A stretch of DNA of 64,000 nucleotides from Agathobaculum massiliense (GTDB lineage Bacteria > Bacillota > Clostridia > Oscillospirales > Butyricicoccaceae): positions 496,001 through 560,000 of the forward strand of contig NZ_OMPN01000001.1 in NCBI RefSeq assembly GCF_900291975.1. The letters run 5' to 3'. The position numbers and the translations under genes were made by a program. Below are positions 32,861 to 41,676 of this stretch, one piece after another. Each line of letters opens with the position of its first letter. The stretch's first letter is position 1. The notes below the pieces were generated by a model. It did no database searches and was not told the DNA's origin. It saw nothing but the letters and a program-made list of their open reading frames with translations.

Positions 32861-34417
32861 ATGAAGATCTTGGTTGTGGACGATGACACATTGATCCGCA
32901 AATGGATGACGCTTTTGCTGGAGCAGTCCGCAAAAACGCTCGAAATTCTACAGGCCGAAAACGGCGCTGACGCCTTGTCTCTTGTTCAGGAAAACCCTGA
33001 CCTGGATCTGATTATTACCGATATCAAAATGCCGCTTATGAACGGTCTGGAGCTTTGCGAATGTGTCAAGCGCCTATATCCATCGGTATGTATTGTCATT
33101 CTCAGTTCGTATGACGACTTTTCTTATGTCAAGCAGGCGCTCCGGCTAGGGGCCACGGACTATATCCTGAAAGCGGAAATGAATGCCGAAGATATCGCCA
33201 ACGCGCTCCAGAAAGCGCAGCAGTTCAAAATTCAGCACACACTGTCCAACATGCCCTCCCAAGGAAGCCAACTGATGGACAAGTCGCTGCTCCTGCAGGA
33301 ATTTCTCGCGCAGCCGAACGCCAGCACACAGACGTTCCTTTTCTCACTCGACCCACAGCTTTCCCCGCAGAACCTTTCAATTTTTCTGCTCAAGCTGTCC
33401 TTTCCCTCGTCGGCCGGTATTTCCGATATACTGCAGATGATCAGCCTGACATTGAATGAACAGGGGCTTCACGCCGTATGCCTGGCTTACACACGGGAAA
33501 TCATCGTTGTGTTTTGCAACAACCTGCAGCAATACAGTCATTCTTACGATTCCTCCTCATATTTCGGCTCGCTTTCCGCCGGCATCGAGCGGCAGGCCGG
33601 CTGCAGAGTCGCCGCATGGACCGCAATGTACATCCGGCAGGCCACCCAGTTGCAGGACAACCTGAACAAAGCGCTTGATTCACTTCACTTCAAGCAGTAT
33701 TACTCCCTGAATGTTGTGGACAGCGCCCAGCTTTCGGACTCCGAGCCTAAGCAATTCCTTTCCATGAAATTGCTGAAGGACATCTCCGACGCTCTCTCCC
33801 ACCAGCAGTTTCAGGAGGCCTGCGACGCGCTTACCCAGTATATTGAAGAAAGCCATCAGCTTTTCTGCGCGCCGAAGGAAATTGAAAAATATTTTACTGT
33901 TGTCGGCTACCGTCTGATCGCCGCCTGTCCGTCCGTAGAATCCGATACGACGGTTTTCGACCGGCTGGACCGCCTTTTATCCGCCTGCCTTCATCTTCCA
34001 ACCAAGGAGGAGTTCACCCAGGCCGCCGCTGCATTCATCAGCTATTTCCTGAAGCTGGCGGTATCCAACCGCAAAAAGCTGTCCCCCTCCGTACTGAGCT
34101 GCCTGCAGTATATTGATGCGCATTATATGGAAAAGCTGTCGCTCGATCAGCTTGCCGCCCACGTTTTCCTCAACCGCACCTATCTGAGCGAATTGTTCAA
34201 GCGGGAAATGGGCATCTCCTTTAACGATTTCCTCAACCGGCAGCGCATCATACACGCCTGCGAATATATCCAGACCAGCCATTATTCCATGGCAAAAATT
34301 GCGGAAATGACAGGTTTTTCCGACCAGAACTATTTCACCAAAATCTTCAAAAAAATAACCGGTCAAACGCCCCGTCAATACAAAAATAACCAGACGGCCG
34401 GACAGCCGCAGGCATAA
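32861..34417 (+). CDS. AraC-type response regulator, YesN family
   Basis: A 518-residue regulator. The receiver domain occupies residues 1-120, with VVDDD at the N-terminus and the phosphorylated Asp54 in IITDIKMPLMNG. A 290-residue middle region of unknown fold follows. The C-terminal 100 residues are an AraC double helix-turn-helix (LSLDQLAAHVFLNRTYLSELFKRE and KIAEMTGFSDQNYFTKIFKK). The start is 2 bases after the kinase stop, with AGGAGG inside the kinase gene. It likely activates the sugar-acid genes nearby, such as the convergent TRAP operon or the dehydrogenase. Confidence 0.93.
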   Translation: MKILVVDDDTLIRKWMTLLLEQSAKTLEILQAENGADALSLVQENPDLDLIITDIKMPLMNGLELCECVKRLYPSVCIVILSSYDDFSYVKQALRLGATDYILKAEMNAEDIANALQKAQQFKIQHTLSNMPSQGSQLMDKSLLLQEFLAQPNASTQTFLFSLDPQLSPQNLSIFLLKLSFPSSAGISDILQMISLTLNEQGLHAVCLAYTREIIVVFCNNLQQYSHSYDSSSYFGSLSAGIERQAGCRVAAWTAMYIRQATQLQDNLNKALDSLHFKQYYSLNVVDSAQLSDSEPKQFLSMKLLKDISDALSHQQFQEACDALTQYIEESHQLFCAPKEIEKYFTVVGYRLIAACPSVESDTTVFDRLDRLLSACLHLPTKEEFTQAAAAFISYFLKLAVSNRKKLSPSVLSCLQYIDAHYMEKLSLDQLAAHVFLNRTYLSELFKREMGISFNDFLNRQRIIHACEYIQTSHYSMAKIAEMTGFSDQNYFTKIFKKITGQTPRQYKNNQTAGQPQA

Positions 34418-34421
34418 CGGC

Positions 34422-34455
34422 CAAAACGCCGCAGGGTCACCCCTGCGGCGTTTTG
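34422..34455. terminator. Terminator between the response regulator and uxaB
   Basis: A 14-bp perfect GC-rich stem (34422-34435 with 34442-34455) whose ends carry TTTT in both directions. It lies between convergent genes. Confidence 0.75.
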
Positions 34456-34488
34456 AAAAGTGAAGAAAAGAAAAAGAGGTCAGCAAAA

Positions 34489-35964
34489 TTATTCATCCAT
34501 CAGCGTGTCAAATACCGTGCGGATCCCCTGCTGCCGTATATCCGCAAGCAGCCCTGCCAGTTGTTCCGCCAGTTTCGGTATGCCGCCGATTTCTGGAAAC
34601 ACCGTTTCCCCGCAGAACCGCACCAGCTTTTCCGGCGTATCCTCTCGGTGTTCCCAGAAAAATTCCAGAACATCCTGGTCATCTCTGACCGGATAGGGGA
34701 TCCCCTCGCGCGCGCCGTAGTAGCCCTGTGCGTTTTTGGAGTGCAGATGGTAAAATTCGAGCAGCGCGGCCAGAGAGAACACCGTGCAGACCGGCAGCTC
34801 CCCATTCTGCTCCCAATAGGCCAGCAGGCTCGGCCAAACCCTTGCCTTCCACTTGGAAACCGAATTGAGTGAGATTGCCAGCAGGCTATGCTGGATAAAG
34901 GGGTTATTCAGGCGCACCATCACCTGATCGGCAAAGGCGCGCATATCCGCGTCGTCCAACTGCAAATATGGGATGATTTCGTCGTATATCATCCGGCGGA
35001 CAAAGCGGACGCACAGCGGGCAGGCCATATAGTCCAGGCTGATGTCGCTGCCCATTAGGTATGCCGCCAATGAGATGCCGGTCTGCGCGCCGTTCAGGAT
35101 GCGCACCTTGCGCTTTTTATAATACGATGAATCGGGGACGATCACCACCGGCAGTCCGGCCTGTTCAAACGGAAGCTCCTGCTTCATCCATTCCGGACCC
35201 TGGATCGCCCAGAACGCGAAAGGCTCGCCGGTATCCAGCAGGCGGTCCTCCACACCGTTTTCCTGATTCAGGCGCTCCGCATCCTCCTTTGGATAGCCGG
35301 TTATGATGCGGTCGACCAGCGTATCGCAGAACACATTTTCCTCCTCCAGCCAGTTGAGGAAGTCTTCCGGCAGTCCCCAGCGCCCCGCATAAGTTTGCAC
35401 GCATTTTTTCAGTTCCTGTCCGTTGTGGTCGATCAGCTCGCAGGAAAGAACAATGAACCCCTTGCCCTTTTGTTGGCCAAAGCATTGATACCGCTTCCAC
35501 AGCAATTGCGTCAGCTTGCCGGGGAAGGAAGCTGCCGGGCAGTCCTCCAGCCGGTCCTCCGTACGGCAGGATATCCCCGCTTCGGTCGTGTTGGAAACAA
35601 TAAAACGCAGTTCCAGCTGCTCCGCGCAGGCAAGGAACGCTTCAAAATCACGGTAGGGGTCGATCGCCCGGCTGATTGAACTGACCAGCCGGCTCTGCAC
35701 TTGGGGCGCCGACGGCTCGCCGCCCCGCAGATAAAGGTGGTACAGGCCGTCCTGTCGGTTGATCACGTCCGCCAGCCCGCTCTTGATCGGTTGGACAACA
35801 ATCACCTTGTTGTCCAACCCCATGCGCTCATTAGCGCAGTCGATAAAATAATCTACAAAGCCGCGCAGGAAATTCCCTTCGCCAAACTGTAAAAAGCGTT
35901 CCGTTCCAGTCCGCAGTATGAATGCGTTCTGGTCCGGCAGGGTTTGATAGCATAGCGTTTCCAA
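34489..35964 (-). CDS. uxaB: Tagaturonate reductase (altronate oxidoreductase)
   Basis: A 491-residue NAD-dependent mannitol dehydrogenase-family enzyme that interconverts D-tagaturonate and D-altronate. Family features include LQFGEGNFLRGFVDYFID at the N-terminus (cofactor loop), FIVSNTTEAGISC, VLSCELIDHNG, DRIITGYPK and KVRILNGAQTG (active-site Lys and Asn). These match E. coli UxaB closely in order and spacing. Start is TTG at 35964 with AAGGGGGA 8 bases upstream. It is the last gene of a six-gene minus-strand operon with a TRAP transporter and tagaturonate epimerase. The next enzyme, altronate dehydratase, is not in the window. Confidence 0.93.
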   Translation of the reverse strand: METLCYQTLPDQNAFILRTGTERFLQFGEGNFLRGFVDYFIDCANERMGLDNKVIVVQPIKSGLADVINRQDGLYHLYLRGGEPSAPQVQSRLVSSISRAIDPYRDFEAFLACAEQLELRFIVSNTTEAGISCRTEDRLEDCPAASFPGKLTQLLWKRYQCFGQQKGKGFIVLSCELIDHNGQELKKCVQTYAGRWGLPEDFLNWLEEENVFCDTLVDRIITGYPKEDAERLNQENGVEDRLLDTGEPFAFWAIQGPEWMKQELPFEQAGLPVVIVPDSSYYKKRKVRILNGAQTGISLAAYLMGSDISLDYMACPLCVRFVRRMIYDEIIPYLQLDDADMRAFADQVMVRLNNPFIQHSLLAISLNSVSKWKARVWPSLLAYWEQNGELPVCTVFSLAALLEFYHLHSKNAQGYYGAREGIPYPVRDDQDVLEFFWEHREDTPEKLVRFCGETVFPEIGGIPKLAEQLAGLLADIRQQGIRTVFDTLMDE

Positions 35965-35977
35965 AACCGATTCCCCC

Positions 35978-37273
35978 TTATGCCAGTCCGAATAACTGCA
36001 GGACGCCGACCGAGAAAATCGGGACGAATGTCAGCAGCATCAGGCACACCAGCAGCAGAACATAAAATGGTCTTGCCTCTATGATAAAATTTTTAATCTT
36101 GCATTTTGTAATGCCGCAGGTAACGAACATCAGCGTACCCATCGGCGGGGTAATGCAGCCGACTGCCATATTGAAGATAACCGTCATGGCGAACTGGATC
36201 TCATGGATGCCGTAGGCCGCCGCAATCGGCGCCAGCAGCGGGACCAGTACGATCATCGCTGCGGTTCCCTCGATAAACATGCCGACGATCAGCAGGAAAA
36301 TATTTACCGCGATCAGGAAGATGTATTTGTTGTCGATCAGGCCGACGATCAGTTCCGTAATCATCTGCGGAATACGCTCTCGGGTCAGTACCCACGCAAA
36401 TGCGTTTGCCGCACAGATGATCAGCATGATGCCGGAGGTCGTGATGATCGTTTCTTTCATACCTTTTATGAAGCTGTCCATCGTCAGCTCATGATAAATC
36501 ACGCCGAGCAGCAGCGAGTAAACGATCGCAACGGTGCCTGCCTCGGTAGGTGTAAAAATACCCAGGCGGATACCGCCGATAATAATGATCGGCAAGCAGA
36601 GCGGCAGCGCCGCCTCTTTGAGCGCGCGCATGAAGTCCGACGCTTTCATCCGCTCTGTGCGGAGCGGCTTGTAGTTTCGCTTGTGGGAAATGATGGATAC
36701 CAGAAGCATCATCGTCACACACAGCAGCAGCCCGGGGCCGATACCGGCGATAAACAAGTTGCCGATTGAAACGTTCGCGATCGAGCCGTAAACGATCATC
36801 GCAATGCCGGGCGGGATCAGCGGCGTAATCATGGCCGAGCACGCGGTTACGACCGACGAGAATTCCTTGGAAAAGCCGCGCTTTTCCATTTCCGGCACCA
36901 ACATCTTGGCCTCCATCGCCGCGTCCGCCAGGTTGGAGCCCGAAAGCCCCCCCATCAGAGTGGACAGCAATACGTTTACCTGCGCCAAGCCGCCCGTCAT
37001 CCGCCCCGTCAGCACCTCACAGAACTGCATGACGCGCGCTGTAACGCCGGAATAGTTCATAAACGTACCCGCGCACACAAAAAACGGGATCGCAAGCATC
37101 GGGATGCTCTCCGCACCGGCTAGCATACGCTGCACAACAATCTGTTGCGGCAGATCCGGCATCAGAAAGAAATAAGCGGCCGCGGCGGCGAATACCGAGG
37201 CGAATACCGGTACCTTGAGGAACAGCAGCACCAGCATGATGATAGAGGCCGCTGCCACAGGATTGATACTCAT
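35978..37273 (-). CDS. TRAP transporter large permease subunit (DctM)
   Basis: A 431-residue membrane protein of about 12 helices, the ion-coupled transport channel of a tripartite ATP-independent periplasmic transporter. Typical stretches are GLSGSNLADAAMEAKMLVPEM, IPPGIAMIVYGSIANVSIG, FTPTEAGTVAIVYSLLLG and ITPPMGTLMFVTCGI. Its ATG overlaps the stop of the DctQ gene by 4 bases. It works with the DctQ and DctP products encoded upstream to import a sugar acid using a sodium or proton gradient. Confidence 0.95.
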   Translation of the reverse strand: MSINPVAAASIIMLVLLFLKVPVFASVFAAAAAYFFLMPDLPQQIVVQRMLAGAESIPMLAIPFFVCAGTFMNYSGVTARVMQFCEVLTGRMTGGLAQVNVLLSTLMGGLSGSNLADAAMEAKMLVPEMEKRGFSKEFSSVVTACSAMITPLIPPGIAMIVYGSIANVSIGNLFIAGIGPGLLLCVTMMLLVSIISHKRNYKPLRTERMKASDFMRALKEAALPLCLPIIIIGGIRLGIFTPTEAGTVAIVYSLLLGVIYHELTMDSFIKGMKETIITTSGIMLIICAANAFAWVLTRERIPQMITELIVGLIDNKYIFLIAVNIFLLIVGMFIEGTAAMIVLVPLLAPIAAAYGIHEIQFAMTVIFNMAVGCITPPMGTLMFVTCGITKCKIKNFIIEARPFYVLLLVCLMLLTFVPIFSVGVLQLFGLA

Positions 37274-37776
37274 ACTTCTTCCTCCTTTTCCGCATCCTTA
37301 CGCTTTAGGTGGGAGTGGTACATACTATAGGTATAGTTGATAATCATCAGGACACAGCCCGCCGGAAACGCGCCGTAAACAAATTGCTGCGGGATACGCA
37401 GTATGTTGGTGGTGCGGCCGGTTGTCACCATCTGCATGACCAGATCAATGCTGCTCCTGAGCAGATAAATCAAAACCACACAGGTCACAAGGTAGCCCAG
37501 TACCTCAATGACGAACCGCAGCCGCTTGGGCATGGCGTCCACAATAATTTCGATAGCAACATGGCCGCCTGTACGAAATGCCGCGCTGGCGCCGAAAAAC
37601 ACGACCCAAATAATCAGGCTGAGCTGCATCTCCTCCTGCCAGGTCAACGGGTTGTTGAACAGATAGCGCATGATAACGCCGACAAATGTCACCAGCACCA
37701 GCAGGATAAACGCCGCGCCGCTCAAGACAAAATCCAGATTCAAAAGACGCTCCAGCAGCCTGCCTTTGTTTTTCAT
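37270..37776 (-). CDS. TRAP transporter small permease subunit (DctQ)
   Basis: A 168-residue membrane protein with four predicted helices and the DctQ pattern (MRYLFNNPLTWQEEMQLSLIIWVVFFGAS). It links the solute receptor to the large permease. AAAGGAGG precedes the ATG. It lies 55 bases after the DctP gene, from which it is separated by a perfect palindrome, and overlaps the DctM gene. Confidence 0.93.
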   Translation of the reverse strand: MKNKGRLLERLLNLDFVLSGAAFILLVLVTFVGVIMRYLFNNPLTWQEEMQLSLIIWVVFFGASAAFRTGGHVAIEIIVDAMPKRLRFVIEVLGYLVTCVVLIYLLRSSIDLVMQMVTTGRTTNILRIPQQFVYGAFPAGCVLMIINYTYSMYHSHLKRKDAEKEEEV

Positions 37777-37800
37777 CTGTTTTCCTCCTTTCAGATTGAA

Positions 37801-37824
37801 GGGGCCTAAGAATTCTTAGGCCCC
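37801..37824. repeat. Perfect 24-bp palindrome between dctP and dctQ
   Basis: The 12-base arm GGGGCCTAAGAA is followed directly by its exact reverse complement. It lies 8 bases after the DctP stop. No T-run follows on the transcribed strand, so it probably stabilises the dctP message or partly attenuates transcription, giving more receptor than permease. Confidence 0.8.
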
Positions 37825-37831
37825 GCAAAAG

Positions 37832-38881
37832 TTAAGCTCCCATAGCCTCCTTAACCCTGTCATACAGGCCGTCCGACCATACGGACGTAAACTTATCCAG
37901 CTGATAGAACGATTGCGCTGCCTCGCGGAACTCATCTTTATCTATCTCGATAACCTCCACACCAGCTTCCTTCAGCGCATTCAGCGCTTCTTCCTCCTGC
38001 TGGAAATACTGCTCATTGTTGTAAATGCCCGCCTCTTCTCCGCATTCGATCAGGATCTGCTGCTGCTCTGCGGTCAGGCTATTGAAGAAGTCCGTGCCGC
38101 AAATCCAGGTGGTATTGTTTTTCACATGCTCGGTCAGCGTCAGATACTTCGCGGCCTCGTAATATTTGCCTGCATAGATAACCGTGATCGGCTGTTCAAA
38201 GCCATCGATCGTACCCTGCTGCAGCGCGGTATACACATCGCCCAGCGCCATGGGAGTCGGGTTCGCACCCAGCACCTGCATGCCCTCCACCTGGATATCG
38301 TTACTCGGCACACGGATCTTCATGCCCTTCAGGTCCGCCAGAGAGCGGATCGGCTTTTTGGACAGAATGTGACGGTCGCCGTAAATCCAGTTCGAGGTAA
38401 GGATTTTTAGCCCCTGCTCCTCCAGGTCACTGCACAGATCTGCATAGAGATCGCTCTCCGTCAGCGTCCAGCACTCCTCCCAATCGCTGAACAGATATGG
38501 CCCAAAAAGGATGCCGAAATCCGGCACGCCGCGGTCGGCATAGAACGCACCATCCGCCAGGGTAATGACCGGAGCTCCGGCCAGCATCTGGTCGATCAAA
38601 TCGACCTTTGCGCCAAGCTGGCTGGACGGGAACACCTCGATTTTCATGGTGCCTCCACTCTTCTCCTCTACCAGCCGCGCCCATTCGTTACACCCCAAGT
38701 CGATCGCTTCGCCCGGATTGTTCTCATAGCCCAACTGGATCACAACCTGCTCCGCCGCGCTATCGCCCGCGCCGGAAGCCGCATTTCCGGTGTTTTCCTG
38801 CGCGGAGCTGCTGCAGCCTGTCAGCATTCCCGCCGCCATCGCCGCTGCCAGACCCATTGATAGAATTCTCTTGTACCTCAT
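37832..38881 (-). CDS. TRAP transporter solute receptor (DctP), lipoprotein
   Basis: A 349-residue extracytoplasmic binding protein. The signal peptide ends in a lipobox (MLTGCSSS), so it is anchored as a lipoprotein. The mature part has DctP-family features: EVFPSSQLG near residue 80, GMKIRVPSNDIQVEGMQVLGANP with the Arg that binds the ligand carboxylate, ALQQGTIDGFEQP, and FNSLTAEQQQIL. Context with uxaE and uxaB suggests a hexuronate or aldonate ligand. AGGAGAT precedes the ATG. It is followed by a palindromic hairpin and the permease genes. Confidence 0.93.
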   Translation of the reverse strand: MRYKRILSMGLAAAMAAGMLTGCSSSAQENTGNAASGAGDSAAEQVVIQLGYENNPGEAIDLGCNEWARLVEEKSGGTMKIEVFPSSQLGAKVDLIDQMLAGAPVITLADGAFYADRGVPDFGILFGPYLFSDWEECWTLTESDLYADLCSDLEEQGLKILTSNWIYGDRHILSKKPIRSLADLKGMKIRVPSNDIQVEGMQVLGANPTPMALGDVYTALQQGTIDGFEQPITVIYAGKYYEAAKYLTLTEHVKNNTTWICGTDFFNSLTAEQQQILIECGEEAGIYNNEQYFQQEEEALNALKEAGVEVIEIDKDEFREAAQSFYQLDKFTSVWSDGLYDRVKEAMGA

Positions 38882-38919
38882 TCTTACATCTCCTTTTTAT
38901 TTTCTTGTGTTGCCACAAA

Positions 38920-39942
38920 TTAAAACTGAAGCATTACCTTGAGCTTGGTGGCGGCCCCTGCCGCAAATTCGCGGAACGCGTCCGCCGCCTGTGTAAACGG
39001 ATACAGGTCGGTAATCATGGGGGCGACTGCCTGCTGATTCTCGGTGACCCATGCGATCAAATCCAGGAAATCCTGCTTTTGTGCATTGCGCGAGCCGCGG
39101 ATCATCAGTTCTTTTTTCTGAATGATATTAGAATCCAGGTCAAGGTGCCGTTTGGAAATACCGATCACCACAACATGCCCGCCGTGCGCGGCATGGTCCA
39201 GACAGAGCTGTAGCGTTTCAGGCATGCCGACCGCCTCGAGCGCGCCGTCAAAACCATCCCCCTGTGTGATCTGCGCCGCCTGCTCTGCAAAATGCTCCGG
39301 CGAGTCGTTCAGGAGAACGCCATCCGCGCCCATTTTTTGCGCGATCCGCAGCTTTTCCTCAGCCACATCGGTGATGTATACCCTGGCGCCTTTCTGCTTT
39401 GCCGCCAGCATGGTAAAAATGCCGATCGTTCCGGCGCCTACCACCAGCACGCGGTCATCCGGCTGTATCATCGCCTGCTGCACGCCGTGGTATCCGATCG
39501 CAAACGGTTCCACCAGTGCTGCGAGCTTGGGCTCCAGTTTCCCCACCGGATAGAGCCGCTCGACCGGCATCGTGATAAAGCGCGAATAAGCGCCGGCGCG
39601 CTGTACGCCCATCGTCTGATTATCCACACAGCAGTTCACCAGTCCCCGCCTGCAGGAATAACACGTCCCGCAGTTGAAATACGGATTTGCGGTTACGATA
39701 TCGCCTGACCGCAGCCCCGCCTCATTTTCTCCGATCTCCACGACCTTCGCGGAAAACTCATGCCCTGGCACGTTTGGATATTTGGCATAGGCATAGGTTC
39801 CCCGATACGCGCCCAGATCGCTGCCGCACAGGCCGCCGTAGAGCAGCTCGAGCAGCGCTTCCCCTTCTTTCCTGACCGGCATGGGCGCCTCAACGATTTG
39901 GATTTCTCCCGGCGCGGTCATCAGAACGCTTTGATTTGTCAT
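38920..39942 (-). CDS. Zinc dehydrogenase, L-galactonate/L-gulonate 5-dehydrogenase-like
   Basis: A 340-residue medium-chain dehydrogenase. Catalytic zinc: CGSDLGAYRG and GHEFSAKVVE; structural zinc: CGTCYSCRRGLVNCC; NAD site: VVGAGTIGIF. The C-terminal IIQKKELMIRGSRNAQKQDF resembles the corresponding KKE-x-x-MMGSRNA segment of E. coli LgoD (YjjN), which oxidises L-galactonate to D-tagaturonate. The location between the tagaturonate epimerase and TRAP receptor genes fits that role or L-gulonate oxidation to fructuronate. The start has AGGGGAG upstream, 5 bases after the epimerase gene. Exact substrate is inferred. Confidence 0.8.
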   Translation of the reverse strand: MTNQSVLMTAPGEIQIVEAPMPVRKEGEALLELLYGGLCGSDLGAYRGTYAYAKYPNVPGHEFSAKVVEIGENEAGLRSGDIVTANPYFNCGTCYSCRRGLVNCCVDNQTMGVQRAGAYSRFITMPVERLYPVGKLEPKLAALVEPFAIGYHGVQQAMIQPDDRVLVVGAGTIGIFTMLAAKQKGARVYITDVAEEKLRIAQKMGADGVLLNDSPEHFAEQAAQITQGDGFDGALEAVGMPETLQLCLDHAAHGGHVVVIGISKRHLDLDSNIIQKKELMIRGSRNAQKQDFLDLIAWVTENQQAVAPMITDLYPFTQAADAFREFAAGAATKLKVMLQF

Positions 39943-39946
39943 GGTA

Positions 39947-41401
39947 TCACTCCCCTGTATACGGCACGGACAGATATTCCAAATGGCGTGTCATATGCTG
40001 TTCAATCAGGGCCGTGTAGCGGCCTGTTTCCTTTTTCCACAGCTGCCGAAGCAGGCTTCCAAATACCGGATGCCGCAGGATATAGCCATAGGTGATATGA
40101 ATGAGCTGCCGACAATTATCCTCCTCAAACAGCTTGGGCAGCAGTTCCTCCGGAACAAGATCCACCTCCGGCAGCGCCGCAGGGTCCGCACTGACGTGAT
40201 AATAGGCGCGCGCTTTTTCAAAAACCGTCAGCGCATATTTATGTATCTGGCGGTACAGCGCTGGCGCCTGCATCGCGGTCAGCTTCATCGCCTCAAGCCA
40301 ACTGGTGCCGGATGTTTTGATATGGAAATTCCCCTCTGTCCAGCGCCCCACATAGGGGAAAATGGAGAATTTATCACTTCCGGAATGTACAGACAGCTTA
40401 TACCCGTAGGTTTTTGCGATCGCCACATGGATCTTCAGCTCCTCTTCAAACCGCGCCAGATCCCCCATATAGTCGATTCCCTTTTGGAATTCCCCTGTGA
40501 AGCGCGGTGCGATGGTGGCAAAACGAACGCCTTTTCTCACAAGCTCATTAGCGACGAAAAAATGCTGCTGCGGTGTTGTCGGCAATATGGTTTCATCGAT
40601 CGAAATCTCAAGCTCCGCCGGCGCATCCTCCTGATTAAAAAAGCGCTGCGCGGCCTGTGACGCAAAGGCAAGCGCTTCCCCGTAGATCGTTACTGCATCC
40701 CGCAGCTCCCGCTCGCTGAAGCGGATTTCATAACCGCCCTCCAGTGGAAAGGCACGGTCCAAATAGTACGCCTTTACCGCGTCATCCACGTCTCCGCGGT
40801 TTTCCTCCGGACGATGTATATGCTCGCTCAGGTCCAGGGTAATCATCGTGCAGCCGCTCCCGATCGCCGCTTCGATCTCTTCCATCGTTTTCAGATGGTC
40901 CCCGTCCGCGCCGTAGCCGCCGGTATAGCCCTCTCGGAATACATAAAACGTCACATCATCGATTACATCGCGGAAGGTGCGGCCGGTCAGCGACAGCTCC
41001 CGCATGGACTGCTGTGCCAGAACAGGCGTGGCATCATATTTTCTGACAGCCGCGATATGGCCGGGCGTCGCCAGCCCCAGCCGGTCGCCGGTGCCGAAAG
41101 TGCATTTTCGGGAAAGCACTTTCTGTGGCCCGCAGAACGGGAACAGCTCCCGTAGCACCGCGGCATTATGGGCGCTCAGTTCACATTCATAAAAAACGGT
41201 CCCTCCGGCTTCCCGCCGAAGCCCCTCGAACGGAGCCTTTTCCCCGCAGGAATACAGCTTATCACAGCCCTGCTCGTCCGCCGCCATGAACGCCGTACCG
41301 CCCGGGTATTGCCGCACGGAACGCGGGTAGACTTTATAATATTCCGCGTTGGGGTGCGCCGGTAGCTTTTCGACAAAGGTCGCTATTCGATGCATTCGCA
41401 T
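39947..41401 (-). CDS. uxaE: Tagaturonate 3-epimerase family protein
   Basis: A 484-residue enzyme of the UxaE family, which interconverts D-tagaturonate and D-fructuronate. Recognisable stretches include FGTGDRLGLATPGHI, REGYTGGYGADGDHLKT, ISIDETILPTTPQQHFFVAN, IAPRFTGEFQKGIDYMGD and LSVHSGSDKFSIFPYVGR. It opens the operon that also encodes a galactonate-type dehydrogenase, the TRAP transporter and tagaturonate reductase. Thus the cell could route tagaturonate to either altronate or fructuronate. GGAGGCGG lies just before the ATG at 41401. No consensus promoter is visible upstream, consistent with activator control. Confidence 0.9.
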   Translation of the reverse strand: MRMHRIATFVEKLPAHPNAEYYKVYPRSVRQYPGGTAFMAADEQGCDKLYSCGEKAPFEGLRREAGGTVFYECELSAHNAAVLRELFPFCGPQKVLSRKCTFGTGDRLGLATPGHIAAVRKYDATPVLAQQSMRELSLTGRTFRDVIDDVTFYVFREGYTGGYGADGDHLKTMEEIEAAIGSGCTMITLDLSEHIHRPEENRGDVDDAVKAYYLDRAFPLEGGYEIRFSERELRDAVTIYGEALAFASQAAQRFFNQEDAPAELEISIDETILPTTPQQHFFVANELVRKGVRFATIAPRFTGEFQKGIDYMGDLARFEEELKIHVAIAKTYGYKLSVHSGSDKFSIFPYVGRWTEGNFHIKTSGTSWLEAMKLTAMQAPALYRQIHKYALTVFEKARAYYHVSADPAALPEVDLVPEELLPKLFEEDNCRQLIHITYGYILRHPVFGSLLRQLWKKETGRYTALIEQHMTRHLEYLSVPYTGE

Positions 41402-41504
41402 CCGCCTCCTTTTTTGTTCTGTCTATATTGAACCGTAACCCCTGCCTTTTCACCACAGGGTATTGTCGGTATTTCTATCAATTTGTTCTTATCCGTTTCG
41501 GCTT

Positions 41505-41520
41505 AGCAAAATATTTTGCT
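41505..41520. promoter_or_regulatory. Perfect 16-bp palindrome upstream of the uxaE operon
   Basis: AGCAAAAT followed by its exact reverse complement lies 104 bases before the uxaE start, in a 275-base gap otherwise without genes. It may be an operator; followed by TTTTTT on the plus strand it could also be a weak terminator, but no plus-strand gene ends here. Confidence 0.4.
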
Positions 41521-41630
41521 TTTTTAGCAGTTTCTCCTTTGCCATAACCGCTAAAAAACTCCGCTTTTTCTATTGCCTGTCCGCATTCCACAAAATTTCC
41601 CCCGCGGTTTCCGGCGTTTGGCGCAAAGCA

Positions 41631-41662
41631 AAAGGGACCTTCCCGCTTTGGAAGGTCCCTTT
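41631..41662. terminator. Terminator of the FAH-family gene
   Basis: A 13-bp perfect stem (41631-41643 with 41650-41662), 14 bases after the stop of the minus-strand gene, with TTTTG beyond it on that strand. Confidence 0.75.
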
Positions 41663-41676
41663 GTATATGTCCGTTT

